Source of the DNA: Cardinalis cardinalis
Taxonomy: Eukaryota > Chordata > Aves > Passeriformes > Cardinalidae
Reading direction: 5' to 3'
Length of the DNA stretch: 64,000 nt
Assembly (NCBI GenBank): GCA_014549065.1
Contig: JACDOX010000007.1
Location: 9,469,648 to 9,533,647 of the forward strand
The notes beneath the pieces were generated by a model that made no database searches, had not been told where the DNA came from, and saw nothing but the letters and a program-made list of their open reading frames with translations. Both the position numbers and the translations under genes were made by a program. This document shows positions 50,201 to 61,214 of the stretch, in pieces (the stretch's first letter is position 1; each line of letters starts with the position of its first letter).

Positions 50201-53200
50201 TAAGAACTACCTCCTGTTTGCATGCAAGTTAATCTTAGGGAGTCTGAATAGGAAGTGGAAGGTGACAGATAAGCTGGGACTTCTCCAAGCGGTTATGTCT
50301 GCTTATCAGTAGTATATGGGGAGAAATAGTTTTTATACTCTGAGAATTCTCTCTGGTTGTTGGTGGAGATGAAACAAGGTAGACAATGATTGCTTGTTTT
50401 GCTTGTGTTTGAGAAGGGAGCAAATTATCTCAGATATCAAAGACTCATGTAGTTAGAAGTTCCTACAGGTAGGAAATGGAATACATCAGGAAGGTGTGGC
50501 TTTCCTGCTTTAGCTTGTGGGATGTCTGGACACCATCTGTACTCTTAAAAAGAGATAGGGAATAATATTTAGCAGGAGCTAAATTATACCAGTGAAATAC
50601 ACCCAACTGAACTCTTCAGGTTATTCCAATGTCACTTCAAGAGGAAGGAAGTGCAGTAGAATAATTTGATTCAGAATTATGATTCTACATGAGAACCTGT
50701 CATTTGAGAACATTCTGCATTAATGGTAATAAGTATTAGAGATGGATTCTCTCTGTAATATTTTCTAGGTTACAATAAGTGTTACTGTTACTCTGTTTTT
50801 CTACTAGGTAATGAAAAGCACAGTATTCAAGTAGCTTCTCAACGAGAAGATGGTGAACCTACACTACAAGACATGGCTGTGCTTATTGAACAGGTCACTG
50901 GAGTTCCAGTTCCTTTTCAGAAACTGATATACAAAGGTAACTTATAAATCTGCCATGTTTCTTATAGATGATGAGCTTTCATCAGGTGTCCATGTTTTGA
51001 ATGTCTTCAAAAATACATTCTTATGCCACCAACTGTACTTAAACTGTTTTTTCCTCCCTCGTTCTTCGTTTAGGAAAATCTCTGAAAGAGTTGGAACAAC
51101 CATTATCAGCACTTGGTGTTAAAAATGGTTGCAAAGTCATGTTGATTGGGAAAAGGGTAAGCATTGCTTTGGACCCTTTTTCCCCTTAAACTATCATCAT
51201 TTTTGTCATTTAAGTCAGCTGCTGGACACAGAAACAAGCTGGAGCATTAACTTAATTTTGTATACCTATCCACAAAGTTGAGTTCAGTCTCATTTGTACT
51301 GCAAATAACTGCAGTTTGTACTTTTCTGAAATTACATTATTGACTGGCTTCTGCTTTACATTATTGACAGGACTCTGCCTAATCTGTGGTCAGTGCTCAT
51401 GAGCTTTCTGTGCACTGATGACATTATCTGCTCATTATTTTTCTGGTTTAAAAAAAAACCATATACCATTATTTTTCTGGTTTAAAAAAAACTTTCCCAA
51501 CTGTAGCTACTGAGCTTTGATCATCTAGGTTATTTCTGGTGAAATGATTTGTGGCTGGTTTTGCAACTTGAGGATGAGGTAATAATCTTATGATGTAAAT
51601 ATTGCCTATACTTTAGAAATGATAAGTTGACAAAAAGAAAAAAAAAATTGCACTTCTCCTTTTTCCTTCAAATTAATCTCATTAATTGTGTTTATATACA
51701 TTACTGATTTAAAAATATTTGTAATTAAGCTGTGGAAGAAGCTGATTTGGTAGTTATTGAAATATGGAAAGAATAGCCATAGTGTAGTGTGTATTCTAAA
51801 CCTTCAGAAGCCTTTATGTCTGTAACAGCGCTGCTGCTTTTTAGCTGCATTGTATCTTTGTTTGTTCCTTAGTTGTGAATGTTGTACTTTTGAATACACA
51901 GAATAGTCCAGAAGAGGAGGCTGAATTAAAGAAGTTAAAAGATTTGGAGAAGTCAGTGGAGCAAATAGCTAATAAGTTAGAGGAAGTTAATAAAGAATTC
52001 ACAAGTATCCAGAAGGTATGCCAGTTTTGTATAACTTTATATCTTTGCAAAGCAGTTTTGTAGGTATTTCTATGTTAAAAAAAAACCCAAACAAAACAGT
52101 TTGGAGGTTTTGAGTAGTCAGGAATAGCTGCCCCTCCTAAATGTTCAATAGTCTGTAATAATTCTTAGTGAATTCCAAATACCATTTATGAGTTTGCAAA
52201 ATAGAGACATGGCAGTGTTTGGAAAAGTAAATATTGTTTCATATGGGATAACTTACATTCTTTATATCTGGAAGAAGAAGGTCTGTTATAGGTTTATCAT
52301 TTTAGTAAACCTGACAGATCTTACATTTACCATGTCAAGAATTTACAAAATACAGAAGAATACAGATTAAGATTGGATCCCTATCATGCTTGAAAGTACA
52401 GAAATAGTAAATAGTTTTCTGCTGTTGTGGATTGACGGATTTTCTAAGGTGAGTATTGTGTAGGGTATAGGATAATTTTGTTTTTTCTTCTTCAGGGATT
52501 TTTAGCAAAGGATCTCCAAGCAGAAGCACTTAAACAGCTGGACAAGAGGATAAAAGGAACTGCAGAGCAGTTCATGAAGACCCTTGAACAGATTGATGCC
52601 ATTGTAAGTAACTAACCACAGAAGAGGGTCAAATCCCAACAGAAACTTATTTGATATTTTAATGTACTAAGAAATTTCTTTTTGGCTATCCAAATGCTTC
52701 ACAGTCATTAGTGGATCATAACCTTACATTACATTTCCAGAGTACAATATACATCTTCCTGTGTCATGTAGTAGCTCAGAGCTAGATGAGAATAAGGGTC
52801 TTGTACAGAGATAAATAGAAAATTGCCCCAACCAGTGTATTTCCTTTCTTGGTTTCTCTGTCTGCTGGTTGTTCTCTGTAAGCGTCATTATATAATTATG
52901 TTGCATGTCAAGATCATAATAGCCTGCTCTGAAGGCAAAATGCTGCTTTTCTGTGGTAGTGGTGTCTTTGGGTCTCCTCCTTAGTACGGTGACCTTCTGT
53001 TGGATTTTTTTTTTCAGAAATATGTCATGCAAATACCTATAACTGGTGAAACAAATGTAGTTTAATTTGATGGACTCTTTGTAAAAGTTCAGCAGTAGAC
53101 CAAATCAGAGTAATAGTTTGAACTGGCCATCATCAAATGCTATGTAATATGGATGTGTTCCTGGGAATGGTGGGAAGCTTACTAACTAATTTCCTGCTTT

Positions 53201-56200
53201 TGTATTGTGAGCCTATGATGATAATGTAGTCTTTGCTGCTTGTTATACAGCGAACAGTTCTAAATACTTATTTAAAAAATTGCTGTATTCTAAGTATTTT
53301 GAAGTCTTCAAATTTCTGTTCCATTTTGTGCATTGTATAAAGGAGAATATTGTGCTGACAGTTACTGAATGCTGTTAGACATAAAGACTTAATATACTGA
53401 TTTCCTGCTTGAAGTGGCAGATTTACTATGTGTTGTCATGAAAATATCAGTAAGGTGGCAACAACTATCTCAATTGGATGGGGTTAAAGCTTATTTCTGA
53501 CCCCTTCAAGTTTTGATACCAAATCCCATTTGGAAAAATCCTCAGTACTTGTATTCTGGGTGCAGTTCTGGAACCCAGCAGGCAGCCTTGTAAAACTGTT
53601 TCACTGCTTCCGAAATAATCCAAACTCAATTTTCCAAGTTTACTTCTGTTACTTTTCATGTGGTTTAAACAGAAAGCATGCTGTGCTGTATCTCCTCATC
53701 CAAAATACTCTAAATAGTACTGGACAAGGAATTTTAGGTCTAGTGTAATGTTTTAGAAGATTTATAATCAGTAACTTGGTGTTCAGATTTGGGAAATAAT
53801 GGTGTCCCTGTACTTTGTTTCTTGAGAAAGTGGAGCAGCCACAGCTAAGACTAATTATAATTAATTTCTTTCAAAATCTGTAGTAATTGTTTGTTACTTA
53901 ATTGTGTAAGAGCCTATGACATTGAAAAGTCTTTTTTTTTTTTTTTGAAGAAGTGAAGGTTTGGATTGCTGGTGATTGCAGTTACATTGCACATAATTGT
54001 TTCTTTTAATATACAAACCTGGCTGTGAGATTTGTCATGAAAACTGGACTAATGTGCAATCTTGCAGATGAAATACATGTAGGTGGGTGGAATCTTTACA
54101 TAAAATGTGGGAGTTCAGTGTGCTGGTATCACACCAGGTCGAATGAACAGGGCACCAGCTTACTGAGGGAGCACTCAGCTGTACTGTGGTTGTGCACTGT
54201 ATGGAGGCAGCAGTACAGACTGGTAGTGAGGGATGTGTATGAGCAGTAAATGAGTAGCACTGGAGTACAAAATGGCAAATAGAAGTGCAAAGCAGTAAAG
54301 TATTTTTGATTGTAGGATTGGTTTATACTAGTAATTAGCATTCTTTTCAGCAGCCAAGTAAAAAGCTAGTTGTGACACATCTGTTAAATGCTATTGGACA
54401 TGTAGAGGTGCTGTTGATTGAGTCAACAGCATGTTAAAAAATTCAGAGGGGAAAAATGTGACTGACTGAGAAGAATGGATGATGCATTGTAGAAGTCAAA
54501 CATACCAGCAAGCTCACTCAATATTCCAGCTTTTTTCTTTGGCAGAATTGTCACAACTCATTAAGGTGTCTCAGCTGCTGTGTGTTATTTGGATCACTCA
54601 CACATGCAAAATAAGATTTGGTTGGTTACAGAGAGATAAGGGTGAGGAAGCCTGCATACTGTTTTCTTTCTATTCTAGGAATATGACTCTCTTACTGGTA
54701 GCAGACAGGCTCATTATTAGAGGAGCTGATTTTGGAACTAAATACTTTTACTAGACACCATGCATTCAACAATTGGGAATTTAAAAGATGGGATTTAGAA
54801 GGTGGAGAACTAAGTTTATAATCATACAGTAGTGGGGTGTGAGAGAAAAAAATACAGTGTTGTCACTGCCAGAGGTGTGAAAGAAAAGTCCTGAAGGGAT
54901 GCTTTTGGGTAGAGCATTTGTAACTTAAGCATTGTAACATAAATGTGTTTAAATAGCTACTGCTTTCACAGCATCTTACAAAATTTTGATTTGTCTGACA
55001 CAGACATTGCCATAAGCTACAGATCTTAGAAGCTTTCTTCAGTAAGAAGGCAGTTGAGTCTTGTTCAATACTCGAAAATTTGTTTGTGTGCATTCACAGA
55101 TGTGCTATTTATTTCATCAGTTAAAACAATTGGTCCAGGAATAGAAGTCAAAGTACACTATTTATTACAAATCTCAGTGAGAAGAATAAAGGAACTGCTT
55201 TATTTGGTCATCTGGATCAGTTTTTTAAATATCTGAAAGGCTATTTCAAGAAAAAGCAAAGTTTTTCTGAGATCAATAGGAAGATTTGAATCCATAGTCA
55301 TGACAGTATGTACCTGTGAACCAGCTCTGTTTTAATGAATGTTTTCACCAATATTGCAGTGTGAGCACTCACTTTGTCCTCAAGATGGTCTCCTATTAAA
55401 TGGAAGATCTTTTTAAATCTAAAAAGACAATATTGCAGAGAACAGATTGTTCTAAGAATGGAAAAAAACTTTCTCTTCTGAAATACCAGTCACTGATTTT
55501 GTTAACATAAATTCACAACAAATCTGTCAAATTGCATCTATCAGTATTGAGGACATGGATAGCACTACTGACTCATAGTTATGCTCCTTTCCTGAAGATT
55601 TTTTTAAACTATAGTTCCTCTGTAGAACTTACTTAAATTAACAACCTGTTCAATTAACAACAATTTAACTGTCTCCTTGTCTCTGGATAAATCCATAAGA
55701 AATTAACATTTCAAGGATTAAAAGAAAGATGCAGTCTGAAAAAAACCCCACCACTGTTCCTGTAACAAATATTTTCCAGAGACTTTATTAAAGATTACTA
55801 AACTTTTTGAATTGATCTGAATCAATGAAAAATGTGATAAGCATTTTTTACTATAATACTTTAATCTCTTAGCATGAATTGTAAACATGAAATCAGATCT
55901 TCAGAGAAAGGTATTTCTAAAGCTCAAGGAGCATTGTCACATGAAAGGGGAGGTTTTCTCCAGCCCTTTGTGTTTGATTTGTGTGTCAGTGCCCCAGGTT
56001 AACTGAGACCTTGTGCCCCACCAGTCTGTGAGTGTCCTGTTACCCTTCTCTGAGCAGCCCACTTGATGTGAGGGTGGTTCAGCTGACCTGCTTGGGGTCA
56101 CATGCAAACAGAGAGGCCCCTCCTGGACCTCCACACCTTTAATTGGTCTGTTGGTGCCCCAGGCAAGATTCAGGGACAAATTCAGGACACAACAGCATAA

Positions 56201-59200
56201 GAGGGACCCCCTCCTGGGTATCCACACTCAAATATGTTACCTGCTGCCAGTAACTCTTAAGTGCCCTTGGAGGACTCACTTTACCAGTTTATGGAATAGC
56301 CCTCCTTTATTAATACAACAGAAAACTCTTGACAAGATTGCTGGTGGTAGTATCTGGCTGCAAAAATGTACTTAAAGCAATATACTAACCAGCTCTAATC
56401 CCCAACAATGGAGTCTTCCCTATATTTATGCCATTTTTAACTTACTCTTGTACTATTTTTACTTTTAGGTGGAGCTAGAGGGACTCTAGTCATGCATCAT
56501 GTTTGGGGGGGTTGTTGTACTTTGGAGGTGGGTAATGTCAGTATAACATCTGAGGTGACCTTTGAGGCTGGAGCCTTACATCAGTATTGCATCCAAGGTA
56601 AACTTTGGAATGGAGGTGGGCATCTGNGATTTTGCCACAGTTGCTGGTTCAACAGCAGGAAATCTTTTTCCTTCCTTGGCTGACAGCTGTTACATGGCTT
56701 ATCAGCTACAAGTATCATCATGTTCCCCTCTGCAGGATTTGGACAGACCCTGGCCATGTTGTCTCCAGTCCACCCTCTCTTTAGGCCCCCTTAGTGTTTA
56801 TTTGTGGGAAGTTGGGCATGCTGACCTCATTCCATCCAAGGAGCAACAAACACATTTTCTCCCTATAATCTTCCATATTGTTATATCTGGGTTGGCAACT
56901 TTTCACCCTTTTCCATCCTCCGCTTCATCCCTCCTTAGCCTCTGTGCTGACTACAGTTTTTTGTTACTTTCCTACCAAGTTTTAGTAATGGAAACTAGGT
57001 TGTAGCTTTCTACTCTATCCATCATGCTGTTAGGGCTCAAGAGGGAAACACCTCTGTGGAGATAAGGAGTCTTCCCGTAGGGAGGTGACCCAGCCCAGCT
57101 GAAGTGCCTCACACCAGTGCACACAGCATGGGCAGCAGACAGGGAGAGTAGAATCCATTTGTCTGAACAATAAAATAAAAAAGCACCTTTTTTGTTGTTG
57201 TTTGTATTTTGATTTTTAGAAAAGTTTATGTATCTAAACCTCCCAGCTGTGCTCACATTTTGGCTGAAATGAAACAGATTAGGTTAGGGAAACCTGTGTT
57301 CTTGGTCTGGAGTTAGGTGGAAAATAAAAGGTAAACTAGTGAGAAACTCCCAAGATTTTTATGCATTTTCACCAGTGAGAACAGTGTTTTTAAGAATGTT
57401 CACATAAACTTCATATAATTATATTCATCTGTACAGATGTTTTACCTGTTAAGAAAAAAGTCATAAACCTGAGCACCATTCCTCAGCAACACCCCAGTTT
57501 CACACAGCTCCAAAAGTACAAAGCATGTAGCACTTGCCAGGATGACATACATGAATGTGATGGGTGGCAGGAGTACAAAAAATGATGCAGTTTGAATTAA
57601 ATGAAGAGCTGACATTGTGTAACACTTCACATCTGTTGCCTTCCATGAGTACATTGCAGACATGATCAGATATACAGCTTAGACTGGCAATGGCTTCATT
57701 ACTAATGATACATTCCAGTGATGGCAAGTGATTGAGTGAATGTATTTCACGTCATAAACTCTGAAGAAGTTCTGAAGAACAGTTAACACACACCACAGCA
57801 GAAAAAGCAATGTGTGTAGTCTGTTGCTGTATATTCCCTAAAGACACATGGTAGATTTGCTAGCTCTGTTCTTTGCAGTCAGCACACTGCATCCCTGGCT
57901 TTTTAATAACTTTTCCTTATATATTCTTTCTTGTGTAATCATCCTTACTGAGCAGGCATGACATTTTCAGGATGCCTATTCAGAGGATTCTTTGATAATT
58001 CCAGTTTATGCTGTAAGTCAAATATGTTCATTTCAGCACTAACCTGCATCAATTTGTTTGCTTATTTTACTGCAGAATCTGCCAGAGAATTTCAGTGACT
58101 GCAAACTGAAAAAGAAGGGGTTAGTGAAGAGGGTCCAGGTGAGTTTTCTTTCTTTTTTTTTCTTCCATAAATGCTGGGCACTTGTATACCAAAAGTTTGT
58201 GAAAATGAGCTGTTTAGGTTTTTTTCAGTGTTTGTTCTTACATCGGTATTTTGTATGATCTCCCTTTGAGAGGTATTTAATAGCTTTATAAAATAGCACA
58301 CAAAATACAGATTTTCATAGGTCATGCTGTTTTCAGATAATGTTTGTTATTTACATTAATGGTTTGTCTTATGGCTGTCTGATGATGTGAAGTAATCCTG
58401 ATAACTTTTAAAGACATTGGGATTGATCATTCCTCCTCTTTTTAATCTTGATGGACCGGAGTAGTGACTGAGGTCTGGGCACAAGGATGCAGTTAACTGT
58501 AAGTCCTGCTGACCTACTCCTGACCTTGCCAGAGGTGTTCTTTGGAAAATTTAGCTTATACTGCAATGCACCAACTTTCTTTGGAGAGTAGATCTTTGAG
58601 ACCTGTACAGCAGAGTAGCTGTGCTGGGGGTGGAGGGTTTAATTGCTTTGCTATGGTGTGATGCTTGTAAATTCCTAGGCATTGTTTTCTTAGAGACCTT
58701 GAACTGAAGGTTTGTTAGTAAATACTGGAGTTCAGCTCCCTCCATTCAAAATTACATAAATGAAGGGTAATGCTGCTTGTATTACTGTTTTTATTTATGT
58801 TGTGCTAACTTTAGTGCCACGTTGGGCTCCATAAATTGTTTGTGGAAGTACCTTGCATTCATATATAGAGTTGAATGATTTTGTCTTTTACTGTAACCTT
58901 ATTAAATACCTCCCATTGATGTTTCACAAGTTTTTTAGAATAGCCTTCTATTTTAGAGGAAGGCCCACCAAGAAGTTCTTTATAGGAGAAATGGTTTTAA
59001 TTACAGCTTTAGGGACAAAGCACTTTGTACTCAGTTATTGAGATAAGTCCAGCTAATGCAAGTGGGAATGAAGGTGGTTGCTAGTGTGGCTGTGTTATGT
59101 GGGGGTTCTGAACACATTCTTGATTCCATGTGCCTAACCAAGGCAGCAAAACTCATAATTTACTGGTGGCTATCAACTTTGTGGAAGCTACTGGATCTCC

Positions 59201-60638
59201 ACTCTTGGGTGAAATTATAGCAGAAGTAAGTGGGGCTTTGTTTAAGAACTGCTGTTAAAGCATAAAAGGGGTTCTGTTGAGCAGAGATCAGAATTATTTA
59301 TGTGCTTTTATAGGCACAGCATTATGCAGCTGTAGGCAATGAACCCTTTGAGGACTCCAGAAGAATCCTAAGGAGTTTCAGAGCTGTCAACAACAGTTTG
59401 TTTTTCCAGAGCAAGAACAAGAAAACAGTGGCAAGTTGTGCTTATTATTTTTGAGTATCCATGAAAGCAAGGGGGAGCTATTGACTGCCCTCTACTGCTG
59501 GCAGTCGCACATCTTCCAGGGTGGGAAGATAAGTAAGAAAGAGTAGCAGCCAGCAACTGCAGTTTGTTACCACCTTCACTTTTTCATCACTCAAGTTCTT
59601 ACAGACATGAGTTGATGACAGCTCAAGGGATTGGTTGGGAACAGATGATTCAAAGCAGTGTAATGGCTGAGGAACATTCACATGGCACAACAGTTTGCTG
59701 CTCTAGAAGGGAAGTGCTTTCTTACTGTCATCTTAATGTAAATAACATGAAATGTCTGGTTTGACTGNCAGAGTCTGGTGCAGACATAGCAAAAAAAAAA
59801 GGCAAGACATGAAGAGCTAATGGGAGAATCTTTTTCAGGAAGTGCACTGTACTTGCATACCTTGGGGTTGACCTAAAACAGTTTATTGGCTTAAAGTGTT
59901 GTCATGTTGTGCTGTGTACAGGCTGAGCAAAGTGACCAGGGGCTGCTGGCTGCCAGTTGCTCTCTGTGTCTTACTCTACTTGTGAGAACTCGGGGGCAGG
60001 TTCTAAGAAAGTGTAAGGTGCTGTGGACTCCTTTTTTTGGAATGGACCCTTCTGTTTTTTGAGCAACACCAGCTACTTATGAAGATGAAGGTTCAATGGT
60101 GCCTTGTAGTCTTGAGAAGTAGAAAAGATCTTGGTTTAATGAAAGCTTGTTTTAAATTTGACTGAGCAGGTTTGTCCCTCCCAGCCTTGGCCTCTGAAGT
60201 ATGTTTTAGAAAGGAGCTTAGAAAACGTGTTCCAAACTGAATGAAGCACTAACTTGTCTAAACCTTTGTGTTTCCTATTGTTGTTTATGAACTTTGGATC
60301 AACTGAAAATACATCAGCATCAAGACTGGTGATAGTGAGCAGCCATGCTATTATCCTTATCCAGTGTCATGTTTCTGTTGGGTTCTGGGTAAAGCAGGTG
60401 TGCATAAGCTATTACCAAAACAACTGGAAAGTGGTTGTTGAGTTGACATCTTCAAATCCACTATAGAAACTGCACTTTCAGTTCTTCAGAAACACCTCCG
60501 GGTGCCAAACTGTGTATCCAATAACATTTGTTTGTTTTTTATTCTCAGGTTTTTCTTGCCCAGTGTGATACCATTGAAGGGAACATTGGCCAAGAAATGG
60601 ACAAGCTGCAGTCAAAGAATTTGGCACTGGCAGAATGA
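46930..60638 (+). CDS. BAG1: BAG family molecular chaperone regulator 1, 7 exons
   Basis: Exons: 46930-46972, 50808-50936, 51074-51156, 51902-52015, 52496-52603, 58076-58138, 60549-60638. The frame is kept and gives 209 residues. It is a nucleotide-exchange co-chaperone of HSP70/HSC70, linking it to the proteasome and to BCL2/RAF signalling. The short N-terminus MAAPGAPVTVTVTYS leads directly into the ubiquitin-like domain (about 7-82, with FQKLIYKGKSLKELE and VMLIGKR). A helical linker follows (NSPEEEAELKKLKDLEKSVE), then the BAG domain (about 95-185, with AEALKQLDKRIKG and LPENFSDCKLKKKGLVKRVQ). The protein ends LQSKNLALAE as in human. It corresponds to the short BAG-1S form; an in-frame TGA at 46873-46875 precludes the longer N-terminus within this exon. 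Intron 5 is 5.5 kb. Confidence 0.97.
47345..47742 (+). mobile_element. CR1 LINE 3' end, plus orientation
   Basis: This lies in BAG1 intron 1. Blocks are cctgttcagcctcgaggaga, ggcagaaactgatgcacagg, atatgaggaagaacttcttt, ttggaccagatgaccc and ccattctgtgattctg at the end. It is 5'-truncated. Confidence 0.9.
48836..49512 (-). mobile_element. ERVL-type LTR, minus orientation, 5'-truncated
   Basis: Read on the minus strand, it holds degenerate units of the type ctggagcag...cccatgg, then ttaataaactacatg as the poly(A) signal region. It ends with the block gctgaggaggggagtgacag, ggctttggtgggcatctgat and a final cccaccaca. This order matches a very common bird endogenous retrovirus LTR as I remember it. 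The usual start sequence is missing. It lies in BAG1 intron 1. Confidence 0.7.
55935..56407 (-). mobile_element. Possible LTR-like repeat, minus orientation, family unknown
   Basis: On the minus strand a TGTTGGGG start at 56407 is followed by AATAAAGG (TTTATT at 56306-56311 on the plus strand). About 150 bases later comes tgcctggggcaccaacagac, which could be a primer-binding-like site, although TGGGGCAC recurs nearby. Related 25-30-base units (tgtggatacccaggaggggg and tgtggaggtccaggaggggc) recur within it. It lies in BAG1 intron 5. I do not recognise the family. Confidence 0.3.
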
Positions 60639-61095
60639 GGCGTCGCCTTACCTAATTAGGAAACATAATTGCTCTATGAGCAAGAAGAAAGTTTGCTCTT
60701 TGTTTTGGAGCACATATCCAGCTTCCTTTTTTTTTCCCTCAAAGCCCAGTCTGTTAGACTGGCACCAGTCAAATCATTTCTTGCTGGTTGTCTTGTTTGC
60801 CGCTTGGTTAGAACTATTATTTTGAAAAGAAATCCTTCCTGAAGAATGGCTGAGCTAATCTTTGTGAATTGTGTATCTTATGGACAATAAGATAGTTTAG
60901 TTAACTAAGTTATGAAGTTTTCAGTGGTGGGCAATTTTGTCTGATATATCTTTGAATTTATTTACAGCTCAAATCAAAGAAGGTCTATAATCGTACAAGT
61001 GCCATAAGTTGCATTGTAGGACTACAGCTAGATTGAAAAAGGCAAACTGAGACAACATCTGGGAAAGCTGAACATTCTAGTAGACAGTTCAGAGC

Positions 61096-61210
61096 AATAA
61101 AAAACCCCTACACATTTGTATCGACTTAATGTTTGTATGCATTTATAAATATAAGAAAGCTTGACTATAAGGGAGTCGTACCTATTTTAGCCTTAAATTG
61201 TCATAATAAA
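61096..61210 (+). terminator. BAG1: BAG1 poly(A) signals
   Basis: Canonical AATAAA copies lie at 61096-61101 and 61205-61210, about 460 and 570 bases after the BAG1 stop. A third lies at 61886-61891. Any of these could end the transcript. Confidence 0.6.
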
Positions 61211-61214
61211 TGGA

